Source: Pararheinheimera marina
Lineage (GTDB): Bacteria > Pseudomonadota > Gammaproteobacteria > Enterobacterales > Alteromonadaceae
DNA: 64,000 bases
Reading direction: 5' to 3'
Assembly (NCBI RefSeq): GCF_042654345.1
Contig: NZ_JBHSGB010000005.1
Location: 315,885 to 379,884, forward strand
The notes under the pieces are model-generated. The model was given only the letters and a program-made list of their open reading frames with translations, did not search any database and was not told where the DNA came from. Of this stretch, positions 34,020 through 43,665 are shown one piece after another (the stretch's first letter is position 1; every line of letters begins with the position of its first letter). The translations under genes and the position numbers were made by a program.

Positions 34020-36152
34020 TTAGATAGAATACTTAATGTTAAACGAGACAAAATCGCGGTCTGCGGTGTTGTTGGTAGTACCTACACCACCCCAGAATGC
34101 GTTGTAAGAAAATTCAGCTGACCACTGGTTCAGGTAGTCAAAACCAATGGTGTAGCCCACTGATTTTTTGTCTTTGGAGAACATAAACAGCGGATCTGGC
34201 GTAATACCATTTACGTCATGTGAGAACACCAGACGGTGATTCATATTCACACCAGCAAACACGTTGTTGAAATCTGCTTTGGCTAACAAACGATAACCCC
34301 AGGCAGAAGCCGTCGGGAACGGATTGGTCTCCGCGCCGTTGGACAATGCGGTATGCACACCGTCTTTATTCACCAGTGGACCGCTGTTGATGGTGCCCAG
34401 CAGCGGGCCACCACTGCGGTCTGTGTTCGGACCATTTAAACGCAGTACCGACGGGTCCGGCATGTCGTGAATTTTAATACCGCCAACTTCGGCTAACATG
34501 GTGAAGTTGTCGGCAAACAACAGCGGGCCAAACAGATGCGTTGCTGTCACCTGAGCCTGTGAGGTATCAGTCAGGATATAACCCTGAGCAAATTCACCCG
34601 GCATCACTTTATTGCCGTCGGCACGGCCAACCTGGCTGATGCCTTCCAGTTCAGGACGTAAACCCGCATTGGCTAATTGTTCCGGCATACCGGCGTACAG
34701 AATTTCTACGTCGTCAATTTGCAGAGGTTCGTCGGTACGATGAGCGAACTCCCCGGCAACCGAGGTATCGCCCACTGTGGTGTTAAAGCTGAAACCGTAG
34801 AGTTTGATATCTTCCGGGTATTGGATCAGTGCTTTAGAGAACACATCCATACCGGCGATATTGTCTTCTGTGATGTTGCCAGCGTTCTGCTGCAGATACA
34901 GCAAGGACTGCACCACACCACGGTCGGCTGCACCCACAGTGAAGTCAGACGCAATACCTGAGATCAGCGGCGTACGGCTGTGGTAATTCATGTAATAAAG
35001 CGCAAATTCGGTGTCGTTCAGTTCAGACGAGAAGTAGTTCAGTTTCACACCGTATTGGCCACCGTCTTCCGGCTCAATTTCACCGGCAGAACCTTTTGGA
35101 CGTAAGGTCACTTTAGTGGAGTACGCCAGCATCGCATTCACCACCGCAGCTTTCTGTGCTGCAGTTGCATTTGGGTTACCCAGAATTTGTAGCATGCCAC
35201 CGGCCTGCGTCGACAGGCCATTCATTTCCTGCACCAGGAAATCTAAATCAATATCCGGGTAACCAGCAAAACCTAACTGCACGTTCTGGGCATAACCGCC
35301 CTCACCGGCAAAGTCGTTGGTGGAGAAGTAAGTACCAGGCACCGGCAGGTAACTGTTCTGCCACTCGTACTGGTAGAAGACTTCCGCAGAGAAGTTCTCG
35401 GTTATACCTAAAGAGGCCCAAGCCATCCCCACAGGGATAAAGGCTTCTTTTAAATCAGCGCCTGGCGTACGTAAGGTGCCAACGTCAACCGGCGTAATGT
35501 TAATACCATGTGGAATGAAGGTGCTCTCACCCCAGCTCAGCACTTGCTGACCAATACGAATCGATAACGGGTTGGCTCCGTCATTTAATGCGAAGTTACC
35601 GTAGACATAAGCGTCCAACAAGCGGATGTCGCGGCACGCCAGTGCACGGGCATCGCTATCCGCACAAGGGTCAACTTTATTGCCTGATACCGGGTTAGTG
35701 TAAGCACCGTCTTTGTCCATCAGCGCTTTGTCATAAAAATACGTGAAACGGCTGAAGAAACCTAAATCGTCTTTGGCAATCGACAGCTCGTGGGTGCCAC
35801 GGAACACCTCTGAAAACATATCGCCTTTATCAAAGTTCAGATTACCAGCATCACCGTTACTTGAATAGGAACCAGGTTGGGCCCAGATTTGTGACGTGGT
35901 GTAAATTGGGTTGCCAAAAGCTGAGTAACCGGACCAGTCAAAACGCGGGTGGTTCACTTTGCTGATGGTGTCAAAATCACGGTTCTCAGCACGCCAGCTG
36001 GCACCGTAAGAAAAGGTTGAGTCAAACACGACATCGACATCGTCGAAACTGAAAGTGGCGGCCTGAGCGGAGCCTGCGGTTAACGCAAACAACGCTGAAG
36101 CAACGCCGGTTGCTAATTTGTGTTTAGCAAAGGCAAGTTGCTGTTTATTCAT
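34020..36152 (-). CDS. DUF1302 family outer-membrane protein
   Basis: A 710-residue predicted outer-membrane beta-barrel with a signal peptide (LFALTAGSAQA-ATFSF). Alternating-strand patterns ending in aromatic residues run throughout (for example SVGYTIGFDYLNQWSAEFSYNAFWGG). The C-terminus SFNIKYSI is a weak barrel signature, as the usual last Phe is replaced by Ile. RIGQQVLSWGESTFIPHGINI is the DUF1302 core motif. GGGAGAC is the ribosome-binding site. It is the first gene of the cluster with DUF1329, YCF48 and the RND permease and likely forms its outer-membrane part. Confidence 0.9.
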   Translation of the reverse strand: MNKQQLAFAKHKLATGVASALFALTAGSAQAATFSFDDVDVVFDSTFSYGASWRAENRDFDTISKVNHPRFDWSGYSAFGNPIYTTSQIWAQPGSYSSNGDAGNLNFDKGDMFSEVFRGTHELSIAKDDLGFFSRFTYFYDKALMDKDGAYTNPVSGNKVDPCADSDARALACRDIRLLDAYVYGNFALNDGANPLSIRIGQQVLSWGESTFIPHGINITPVDVGTLRTPGADLKEAFIPVGMAWASLGITENFSAEVFYQYEWQNSYLPVPGTYFSTNDFAGEGGYAQNVQLGFAGYPDIDLDFLVQEMNGLSTQAGGMLQILGNPNATAAQKAAVVNAMLAYSTKVTLRPKGSAGEIEPEDGGQYGVKLNYFSSELNDTEFALYYMNYHSRTPLISGIASDFTVGAADRGVVQSLLYLQQNAGNITEDNIAGMDVFSKALIQYPEDIKLYGFSFNTTVGDTSVAGEFAHRTDEPLQIDDVEILYAGMPEQLANAGLRPELEGISQVGRADGNKVMPGEFAQGYILTDTSQAQVTATHLFGPLLFADNFTMLAEVGGIKIHDMPDPSVLRLNGPNTDRSGGPLLGTINSGPLVNKDGVHTALSNGAETNPFPTASAWGYRLLAKADFNNVFAGVNMNHRLVFSHDVNGITPDPLFMFSKDKKSVGYTIGFDYLNQWSAEFSYNAFWGGVGTTNNTADRDFVSFNIKYSI

Positions 36153-36456
36153 TGGTTAGTCTCCCCCCTGTCCCTGCAGGTTTTTGTTCTTTTTTATTTA
36201 TCAGGCCAGCCAACTGCTCGGAGCACAGCCCATTTCAAGGAAATCATTGCATCATTTTGATCAGGGCGCAAGGCTTGGCTCGGACCAAATCCCTTGATTT
36301 CTATTCAGTTTTTCACCACTGGGGGGGACCTTAGTGGTTGCACCAGTTTGAGGCATTCGCTTTTACCTGCCACTGAGCAGCTAACTTAATGAAAATACTG
36401 ATTAAAGTATAAAAAAATAGGGGCGTTGTTTTAATCTTCCGTTTAAAGTAATAGCT
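36153..36456. promoter_or_regulatory. Intergenic region upstream of the DUF1302 cluster
   Basis: About 300 A/T-rich bases that separate the envelope cluster from the DUF2835-pepN unit; both lie on the minus strand. It must carry the cluster promoter and probably the end of the pepN transcript. A TATACT lies on the minus strand near 36400-36410 but has no clear -35. A short plus-strand open frame here has no coding features. Confidence 0.4.
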
Positions 36457-36678
36457 CTAATTAATTTTCTGTAACTGCTCAAACTTGCCGTCATCCGACA
36501 GTGTTAACACAAAGTAACCCTGCAAGCCGTCATGTTGCATATAAGGGCGAAAATACCGCAGTGGTAATTGCACGGTCTGGCCGTTTTCGGCATACACCAC
36601 CACGTCAGTAATACGGCCCTGATAAAAGGCCAGACACTGGCCTTTATCCAACAGCACAGGAAAACGGTAGTGGCGCAT
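36457..36678 (-). CDS. DUF2835 family protein
   Basis: A 73-residue cytoplasmic protein of a small proteobacterial family with unknown function: MRHYRFPVLLDKGQCLAFYQG, then VQLPLRYFRPYMQHDGLQGYFVLTL, matching the QFPASxLRPFxTHDGIxGxFxL family pattern. It begins directly after the pepN stop codon with no spacer, so it is probably co-translated with pepN. Confidence 0.85.
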   Translation of the reverse strand: MRHYRFPVLLDKGQCLAFYQGRITDVVVYAENGQTVQLPLRYFRPYMQHDGLQGYFVLTLSDDGKFEQLQKIN

Positions 36679-39258
36679 TTAGTCGCTCAGGCTCTTGCTT
36701 AATTTTTCATACAGGTCGTTACTCAACCCCTGCTGTGCCAGCATTTGTGACAACACAGCCTTTAACTGAGCCGCCCTGTGCGTTTCAAAGCGGCGCCATG
36801 ACAATAGGGGCGTCACCAGCCGCGCCGCCAGCTGTGGATTGATCGGGTCCAGTTTCAGCACCACCTGTTGCAGTACCTGATAACCTTTGCCGTCAGCGGC
36901 ATGGAAAATCGTCGGGTTTTGCTGAGCAAAGGCCATGTAAACCGCCCTTACCCGGTTTGGATTTTGCCAGCTGAATTGCGGGTGCTGCGTCAAATGCGGC
37001 AACAGGTACACCGTATCTTTGGTCGGCAAACTGGCTTTAAGTGCAAACCATTTGTCGAGCACCAGTACATCCTCTCGCCAGCGCTGTTCAAACTGTGCGG
37101 TCAGTGTTTCGAACAGTGGGTGGGTTGCATTACGGCAGGCTTTCAGCACCGCCAGTTGATCGGTCAGGTTATCCGCACTCTGGTAGGCCTGTAGCAATAA
37201 CTCTGCCTGTTGGCCGGACTGCGCCAGGTAATCCAGGCAAAGCGCGCGTAACGCGCGCGCTGCCACCTGCTCCTGCCGATAGGCGTATGGAGCTGGTATC
37301 AGTTGCTGGTAACAGTTCAGCCAGTCCGCCGCCAGTTCGTCCGCCAGCTGCCGCCGGATTTGCTGCAGCGCCTGCAACAAGGCATCGACCGGCACCGGCT
37401 GGTACTGCTCCGCCAATAAATCGAACGACGGTGGCGTGAGCAGCTCAGCTAAAAATGCCAGGTCCCCCTCTGGCGTTGCCAATAAAGCGCGGTAAAGGGC
37501 GACTACCTCGGCAGGCACCTGCAATGGTTCAGAGCTCCGCACCGCCTGACGCACTAAATCACTCCAGAGTTGCTGCATTGCATCCCAACGGGCGACCCCG
37601 TCAGAGGCATGTTGCACCACGGTCAGCAACTGGCTGACTGACTGCGGGTAGTGCAGCCGTACCGGCGCAGAGAAATCGGCCAGGATCACCGCCACTGGCG
37701 GTTCTGCCACGGCAAAACTAAAGCTTTGTTGCTCTTCGCTGACCACCAATAAGTGCTGTTGCTTCTCGTTCTTCGCAAGCAGTTCAATCCGCACCGGCAG
37801 CAACAGATTGCGCTTGTCCTGCTGATCAGCAGTAGCGGCCGTATGCTGGCTGAATACCAGCTTGAATTGTTGCTGCTCAGCGTCAAACGACGACTGCACC
37901 GTCAGCTCCGGAGTACCGGACTGGCTGTACCAGCGACGGAACAGACTTAAATCGCGGCCGTTGGCATCCTGCATCGCACTGACGAAGTCATCACAGGTGA
38001 CCGCCTGACCGTCGTGACGGGCAAAATACAAGTCCATACCCTGACGAAAACCCGCCGCGCCTAACAAGGTATGCAGCATGCGGATCACTTCAGCCCCTTT
38101 GTCATACACAGTCACTGTATAGAAGTTATTCATCTCCAGTACTTGTGCTGGCCGGATCGGGTGCGCCATTGGTCCGGCATCTTCGGCAAACTGGTGGGTA
38201 CGAATGGTCTTCACTGCATCGATACGGCTTAACGTGGCAGAAGCCATATCGGCACTGAATTGCTGATCACGAAACACCGTCAGGCCTTCTTTCAGACTTA
38301 GCTGAAACCAATCCCGGCAGGTTACACGGTTCCCTGTCCAGTTATGGAAGTATTCATGGCCAATAATGGACTCAATGTTATACAGGTCGGTATCGGTGGC
38401 TGATTGCTGATCGGCCAGCACGTACTTGCTGTTAAACACGTTCAGCCCTTTATTCTCCATCGCGCCCATATTAAAGAAGTCGACGGCCACCACCATATAA
38501 CTATCCAGGTCGTATTCCAGGCCATAGGTCTGTTCATCCCAGCACATCGCCCGCTTTAAGGCCTCCAGCGCAAACTCGGCCCGTGCTGCATTGCCTTTAT
38601 CGACATAAAACTCCAGCGACACAGTGCGCCCAGATTGGGTGACGTACTGCCCTGTCAGGCAGTCGAAATCCCCCGCCACAAGCGCAAACAAATAACAGGG
38701 CTTTGGGAAAGGATCGACCCAGCTGACCTGCACGCGACCATCAGGTAACTGCTGCTCGGCCACTTTATTGCCATTGGACAACAACGCCGGGTAGCGCTGT
38801 TGATTGGCAATAATATGAGTGGTAAACCGGGCCATCACATCAGGCCGGTCTAAGTAATAACAAATCCGTCGAAAGCCTTCGGCTTCACACTGAGTGCAGA
38901 AGGCGCTATCTGACAAATACAGACCTTCCAGCGCCGTATTGGCAGCAGGATTTAAGCGTACCTGCAATTCAAGTTCGGCCTGCGCAGGCATTTGGTCAAT
39001 ACGCAGATGGTCGTCTGTCACCTGATACTGCGCTGGCGTCAGTTGCTGGCCGTTCAGTTTCACCGACAGCAACTCCAACTGCTGGCCGTCCAGCACTAAC
39101 TCCGTAGCGCCCTTACGCTGTGATTTAAGCTGGTAACGCGCTGTCAGCAACGTAGTGGCCGGTTCCAGTTCAAACCAGAGCTCCACATCGGTGATGGTAA
39201 AGTCAGGGGCCTGATAGTCGGCCAGTCGTTTGGCCTGGCGTAAGGTGTTTTGCGTCAT
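36679..39258 (-). CDS. pepN: Aminopeptidase N
   Basis: A cytoplasmic M1-family zinc aminopeptidase of broad specificity that completes protein and peptide breakdown. The 859 residues are close to E. coli (870). The exopeptidase motif GAMENKGLNVFNSKYV and zinc motif HEYFHNWTGNRVTCRDWFQLSLKEGLTVFRD (HExxH...E) are intact. The C-terminal DUF3458 superhelical domain is present. It is the first gene of a two-gene unit with the DUF2835 protein. Confidence 0.97.
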   Translation of the reverse strand: MTQNTLRQAKRLADYQAPDFTITDVELWFELEPATTLLTARYQLKSQRKGATELVLDGQQLELLSVKLNGQQLTPAQYQVTDDHLRIDQMPAQAELELQVRLNPAANTALEGLYLSDSAFCTQCEAEGFRRICYYLDRPDVMARFTTHIIANQQRYPALLSNGNKVAEQQLPDGRVQVSWVDPFPKPCYLFALVAGDFDCLTGQYVTQSGRTVSLEFYVDKGNAARAEFALEALKRAMCWDEQTYGLEYDLDSYMVVAVDFFNMGAMENKGLNVFNSKYVLADQQSATDTDLYNIESIIGHEYFHNWTGNRVTCRDWFQLSLKEGLTVFRDQQFSADMASATLSRIDAVKTIRTHQFAEDAGPMAHPIRPAQVLEMNNFYTVTVYDKGAEVIRMLHTLLGAAGFRQGMDLYFARHDGQAVTCDDFVSAMQDANGRDLSLFRRWYSQSGTPELTVQSSFDAEQQQFKLVFSQHTAATADQQDKRNLLLPVRIELLAKNEKQQHLLVVSEEQQSFSFAVAEPPVAVILADFSAPVRLHYPQSVSQLLTVVQHASDGVARWDAMQQLWSDLVRQAVRSSEPLQVPAEVVALYRALLATPEGDLAFLAELLTPPSFDLLAEQYQPVPVDALLQALQQIRRQLADELAADWLNCYQQLIPAPYAYRQEQVAARALRALCLDYLAQSGQQAELLLQAYQSADNLTDQLAVLKACRNATHPLFETLTAQFEQRWREDVLVLDKWFALKASLPTKDTVYLLPHLTQHPQFSWQNPNRVRAVYMAFAQQNPTIFHAADGKGYQVLQQVVLKLDPINPQLAARLVTPLLSWRRFETHRAAQLKAVLSQMLAQQGLSNDLYEKLSKSLSD

Positions 39259-39313
39259 AAGTTCAGTTCCAAATTCCGTTGTGCGGGCTGTCAGCCTGTT
39301 GGCAAGTCACAGC

Positions 39314-39341
39314 TAAAAACAAGGCCAGTCGCCTGGCCTTG
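39314..39341 (-). terminator. Rho-independent terminator of nhaC
   Basis: CAAGGCCAG-GCGA-CTGGCCTTGTTTTT read on the minus strand, immediately after the nhaC stop. Confidence 0.88.
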
Positions 39342-39346
39342 TCTGA

Positions 39347-40828
39347 TTATTTCTGTTGCACCGCAGCGCTATAGGGTGTGTCAGGTGGTGTCAGTTTCAG
39401 CACTTTAATCCCCAGGTAGGCATAGATAATGGCCAGTACCGGGTTAATCAGGTTAAAGAATGCGTAAAAAGCATAGTCCAACGGGTTCACATTCAGCACA
39501 CCGTGCATATAAGCACCGCAAGTATTCCACGGGATCAACGGGCTGGTGATGGTACCGCCATCCTCCAGCGTACGGGACAGGTTCACCGGCGCCAGACCAC
39601 GACGTTCATACTCTTCTTTGTACATACGCCCGGGCATCACAATGGACATGTACTGGTCAGCAGTCAGGATATTGGTGGCGAAACAAGTCACGATGGTGCT
39701 GGTGATTAACGAGCCGGTACTCTTGGCCCAGACCAGAATGCCCTGGATAAATTTACGCAGTAAACCAATATGCTCCAACACAGCACCAAACATCATTGCA
39801 GAAAAAATCAGCCAGCAGGTGTTCAGCATCTTGACCATGCCACCACCGTTTAGCAGTTTGTCCAGCTCGACATTGCCGGTTTCAATCACGAAACCACCGT
39901 GCAAGGTACTCCAGACCACTTTTAACTGTGCCAGTACAGGGTTCAGTTCAGGGTCAGACATTTTTTCGACCAGTTCAGGCTGGAACACCACAGCCCAAGC
40001 GGCGCCCAATAAAGCACCGATAAACACCGTTGGGAAGGCCGGCACTTTTTTCACCGCCATCGCCATTAACACCAGTAGTGGCACCAACATCAGCGGGCTG
40101 ATGTTGAAATGCTGCAGCAAAGTTTCACTGATGGCGCGGATGGCAGAATCGTCCGCGCTGCCTTGTGAGTTAAAACCAACCACTGCAAACAGGATCAGCG
40201 CCAACACCATGCTTGGCACTGTGGTCCAGGTCATATGACGGATATGGTCAAACAAATTCGAACCGGCTACTGCAGGTGCCAGGTTAGTGGTTTCGCTGAC
40301 TGGAGACATTTTGTCACCAAAATAAGCACCGGATACGATGGCGCCAGCGGTGATTACCGGCGACATGCCCAGACCTGAAGCAACGCCAATTAGTGCCACA
40401 CCAATAGTGGCTGCTGTGGTCCAGCTGGAACCAATGGCCAAGGCAACGACAGCACAGAGCAAGCAGCTGGCAGCATAAAACCAGGATGGATTCAGAATTT
40501 GTAAGCCGTAATAAATCAGTGAAGGTACAGTGCCGGACAACAACCAAGTGCCAATCAGCGCGCCCACTGAAAACAGGATCAATAAAGCGCCAAGTGACAA
40601 GGAAATGCCTTTCACCATCGCCTGCTCTATTTCGGTCCAGCTGTAGCCGTTTTTCAGACCGATAATGACGCCTACCCCAGACGCCACAAAAAGTGCAATC
40701 TGATTCGGGCCGTAAGACGAGTCGCTGCCGTACAGAAACACAGATAGGCCTAACAAAAATACCAGCACCACAAGTGGCAGGCTGGCATCGAGGAAACTGG
40801 GTTCTTTGACTGAGGTGTTGTGTTCCAT
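39347..40828 (-). CDS. nhaC: Na+/H+ antiporter NhaC
   Basis: A 493-residue inner-membrane sodium/proton exchanger with about 11-12 hydrophobic helices. NhaC family marks are AIGSSWTTAATIGVALIGVASGLGMSP, GAYFGDKMSPVSETTNLAPAVAG and SPLIPWNTCGAYMHGVL. It would export Na+ at alkaline pH or moderate salinity, as expected for a brackish or marine habit. Single-gene unit between the pepN and prc transcripts. Some NhaC-like proteins exchange malate and lactate (MleN), an alternative I cannot exclude. Confidence 0.92.
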   Translation of the reverse strand: MEHNTSVKEPSFLDASLPLVVLVFLLGLSVFLYGSDSSYGPNQIALFVASGVGVIIGLKNGYSWTEIEQAMVKGISLSLGALLILFSVGALIGTWLLSGTVPSLIYYGLQILNPSWFYAASCLLCAVVALAIGSSWTTAATIGVALIGVASGLGMSPVITAGAIVSGAYFGDKMSPVSETTNLAPAVAGSNLFDHIRHMTWTTVPSMVLALILFAVVGFNSQGSADDSAIRAISETLLQHFNISPLMLVPLLVLMAMAVKKVPAFPTVFIGALLGAAWAVVFQPELVEKMSDPELNPVLAQLKVVWSTLHGGFVIETGNVELDKLLNGGGMVKMLNTCWLIFSAMMFGAVLEHIGLLRKFIQGILVWAKSTGSLITSTIVTCFATNILTADQYMSIVMPGRMYKEEYERRGLAPVNLSRTLEDGGTITSPLIPWNTCGAYMHGVLNVNPLDYAFYAFFNLINPVLAIIYAYLGIKVLKLTPPDTPYSAAVQQK

Positions 40829-40877
40829 GGTCTGTCCTGACTGGCTTGGGCCAGTTCTTTCGTTTAGTTTTAATCAG

Positions 40878-40904
40878 AAAAAAGGCGGTGTTCACACCGC
40901 CTTT
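40878..40904 (-). terminator. Rho-independent terminator of prc
   Basis: AAAGGCGGTG-TGAA-CACCGCCTTTTTT on the minus strand, right after the prc stop. Confidence 0.9.
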
Positions 40905-40906
40905 CT

Positions 40907-42928
40907 TTATTCAGCGCGTTTGGCTGTCTGGCCAAGACTGAGTAAATCAATGGTGATTTGCGCAGTCTCCTCCAGCAGAGGATCCAATTTTTCCAGAACT
41001 TCAGGCAAGTCGTCCAGCGTTTTTACCGGTGGTAACTTCAGACGGGCCAGACGTTCGTTCACCCGCTTTAAGTCTTTCGCCGAGTTTTCGTCTTTGCGCG
41101 CCAGACGTTCTTTTTCATTCAACGAGATGGTTTTCTCGTCTTTGTCTTTGTTGTACTGCGCTATGTCTTCCATCAGGTAAGCATATTCTGGCGTTTTGCT
41201 AAAGCGCTCTTCGTGCTTACGTAACAAGACCGGAATATCTTTACGGATTTCATCAGAGGCGCGGTACTGGGCCGCCGGAATGCTGTCCCATGGTAAAGCG
41301 TTTTCTTCTTTGCTTTCGCCCCACTCGCCTGGTTCAATCGGTGACGGGAACACGATGTCCGGCGTTACGCCTTTGTGTTGTGTACTGCCACCATTGATGC
41401 GGTAGAACTTGGCAATGGTAAATTGCACCGATCCTAATGACTGTTCGAACATGTCATAGACACGGCCCAAACCTCGGTGTTGTTGCACAGTGCCTTTACC
41501 GAACGTGTGCTCGCCCACAATCAGCGCACGGCCATAATCCTGCATCGCAGCCGCAAAAATTTCAGAAGCAGAAGCGCTGTATCTGTCCACCATCACCGTC
41601 AGCGGGCCATCATAGAAAACCGACGGGTCCTGATCCTGACTGACACTGATCCGGTTGCCTGCTTCACGGATTTGCACCACGGGGCCACGTTCAATAAACA
41701 GACCGCTCAGAGAAATAGCTTCAGGTAAGGAGCCACCACCATTGCCGCGCAAGTCAATGATCACACCATCCACTTTGTCCTGCTTCAGTTTGGCCAGTTC
41801 TTTTTTCACATCTTCGGTCAGGTTGTTGTAGAAACTCGGGATATTAATCACACCGATTTTCTTCCCTAAAGGCGCCAGTTTAGGATCCAGCACTTCGCCT
41901 TTGGCTGCTCTGTCTTCCAGACGGATTTTGTCACGAACTATGGTCACCTGCGCCGGAGTCCCTGTAGTGGCATCGCCACCTGGCAGCACCTGCAGACGCA
42001 CCGTTGAGCCTTTCGGGCCTTTAATCAGGTCCACCACGTCATCCAAACGCCAGCCCACTACGTCGACAAATTCATCTTCGCCTTGGGCCACACCAATAAT
42101 GCGGTCTTTGACTTTGACTTTTTTGCTTAAATCAGCCGGGCCGCCTGGGACCAGGCTCATAATGACGGTGAAGTCGTCATCAGCCTGCAACACGGCGCCA
42201 ATGCCCTCCAGTGACAGATTCATTTCCTGCTGGAAACGTTCGGCATTGCGTGGTGATAAATACGAGGTGTGCGCTTCGATGCTGCGGGCATACGAGTTCA
42301 TCACAATCTGGAACACATCTTCGCTTTCCGTCTGAGTCAGGCGCTTCTTGGCGTTTTCATAACGTTTGGTCAGCAGTTTTTTGGTTTCTGCATCGTCTTT
42401 GCCAGCCAGCTTCAGGTTCAGTGCATCGTACTTCACCTTCTGCCGCCACAACTCATTCAGATGCGCCAGATCAGTCACCCAAGGCGAATCTTCCCGTTCA
42501 AACTCATACGCGTCCTTTTGAGTAAAATCAAAAGGCTTATCCAGCAGCGTCAGCGCATAGTCAAAACGTTCCATCCGGCGTTTTAACGTCAGATTAAACA
42601 TTTCATAGGCTATGGAAAAATCGCCGGACACCATCGCATCATCAAACTTGGTTCTGTACTTTTCAAAACCATCGATGTCGGATTTCAACAACACATTTTT
42701 GAAGAAATCCAGGCTTTTCAGGTAACGGTCAAACACCTTGGACGACAATTGATCATCCATGCGAATCCCAAGGTAATGCTCGCGGCTAAAGTAGTTACTG
42801 ACTCGTTTTGAGGCCGTCGCGTGTTGGGGTTCCTGTTTCAGTTCAGGGGTTGGATCAATCACAGGTGCTGCAATCACAGCGCCCGACATCAGCATCACCA
42901 GAGCTGCAACAGCGGATAATCTATTCAT
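40907..42928 (-). CDS. prc: Tail-specific (C-terminal processing) protease Prc
   Basis: A periplasmic S41-family serine protease (673 residues; E. coli 682) that trims penicillin-binding protein 3 and controls peptidoglycan hydrolases. The signal peptide is MNRLSAVAALVMLMSGAVIA. A PDZ domain around LEGIGAVLQADDDFTVIMSLVPGGPADLS (about 235-320) is followed by the catalytic core with GGGSLPEAISLSGLFI, then the Ser in DRYSASASEIFAAAMQDYGRA and the Lys in VGEHTFGKGTVQ. The C-terminal DUF3340 domain completes it. It lies 17 bases downstream of proQ, the same order as in E. coli. Confidence 0.96.
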   Translation of the reverse strand: MNRLSAVAALVMLMSGAVIAAPVIDPTPELKQEPQHATASKRVSNYFSREHYLGIRMDDQLSSKVFDRYLKSLDFFKNVLLKSDIDGFEKYRTKFDDAMVSGDFSIAYEMFNLTLKRRMERFDYALTLLDKPFDFTQKDAYEFEREDSPWVTDLAHLNELWRQKVKYDALNLKLAGKDDAETKKLLTKRYENAKKRLTQTESEDVFQIVMNSYARSIEAHTSYLSPRNAERFQQEMNLSLEGIGAVLQADDDFTVIMSLVPGGPADLSKKVKVKDRIIGVAQGEDEFVDVVGWRLDDVVDLIKGPKGSTVRLQVLPGGDATTGTPAQVTIVRDKIRLEDRAAKGEVLDPKLAPLGKKIGVINIPSFYNNLTEDVKKELAKLKQDKVDGVIIDLRGNGGGSLPEAISLSGLFIERGPVVQIREAGNRISVSQDQDPSVFYDGPLTVMVDRYSASASEIFAAAMQDYGRALIVGEHTFGKGTVQQHRGLGRVYDMFEQSLGSVQFTIAKFYRINGGSTQHKGVTPDIVFPSPIEPGEWGESKEENALPWDSIPAAQYRASDEIRKDIPVLLRKHEERFSKTPEYAYLMEDIAQYNKDKDEKTISLNEKERLARKDENSAKDLKRVNERLARLKLPPVKTLDDLPEVLEKLDPLLEETAQITIDLLSLGQTAKRAE

Positions 42929-42945
42929 GAGTCTCTCGTATTTGG

Positions 42946-43659
42946 TTACAGGCGGAACAATTTGTCGCTGGTGGTTTTAATCACCATGCCTGAGTTCAGT
43001 TGTACCACAACGTCATTCTTGGAGATTTCAACCACAGTGGCAGGAACAGGTCTCTGACCCACTTTCAGTTGCACAGCGGCACCAGCTTGTAATGAGGCAA
43101 AATCCACCGCTAAAAGTTCAATTTCTGGTTTGGATTCAACCGCTTTGGCTTTGTGCTCAGGCCGCTCTGATTGTGCGCCCTTTGCTTTAGGTTTGGCAGC
43201 TGCTTTTTTGTAACCAGCTTTGTCAGTGCCTGCGGCTTTGCGTTGTTCTTTCTGTTGTTCGCGCTGTTTCGCGCGCTCTTCGGCTTGGCGGGCTTTACGG
43301 CTTTCGGCGGCTTTGGCTTTGCTTTGCTCAAGCGTCTGAGCCGCATGCTGTGCCTGTTGCTCGTCAATCAGCTCACCGGCCTGGCCGTCCAGGTCAACCC
43401 GGGCTACCCCCAGTTTCACGCCGGCAAGGTAGCGCCAGCTGGAGGTGTACATGCGCAGTGCATGACGGATCTGCGTTTTACTGATGCCATCTTCTTCGGT
43501 CAGACGTTCAGTTAAATCCTGAAAAATACCAATTTTCAGCGGTTTAGCTTCACCCGTCAGATTAAAACACAGCGGAAATTTTTCGCTGAGCTGGGCCAGC
43601 ACTTGCTTTACGTCCTTGCCAGCGCTCTGAGCCGGGTTTTGTTCAATCGCAGTTGTCAT
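42946..43659 (-). CDS. proQ: RNA chaperone ProQ
   Basis: A global RNA-binding protein of the FinO family, 237 residues, similar to E. coli (232). The N-terminal FinO domain (VLAQLSEKFPLCFNLTGEAKPLKIGIFQDL; ISKTQIRHALRMYTSSWRYL) is intact. A long Lys/Ala/Gln-rich charged linker follows (about 105-175). The C-terminal Tudor-like domain is AVQLKVGQRPVPATVVEISKNDVVVQLNSGMVIKT. Cytoplasmic; acts on structured 3' UTRs and small RNAs in enterobacteria. Confidence 0.96.
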   Translation of the reverse strand: MTTAIEQNPAQSAGKDVKQVLAQLSEKFPLCFNLTGEAKPLKIGIFQDLTERLTEEDGISKTQIRHALRMYTSSWRYLAGVKLGVARVDLDGQAGELIDEQQAQHAAQTLEQSKAKAAESRKARQAEERAKQREQQKEQRKAAGTDKAGYKKAAAKPKAKGAQSERPEHKAKAVESKPEIELLAVDFASLQAGAAVQLKVGQRPVPATVVEISKNDVVVQLNSGMVIKTTSDKLFRL

Positions 43660-43665
43660 GCAAAA

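Noticed and set aside
40314..40895. 193-codon minus-strand open frame overlapping nhaC
   Set aside because: Different frame of the nhaC gene and its upstream terminator; Trp/Arg/Cys-rich shadow translation.
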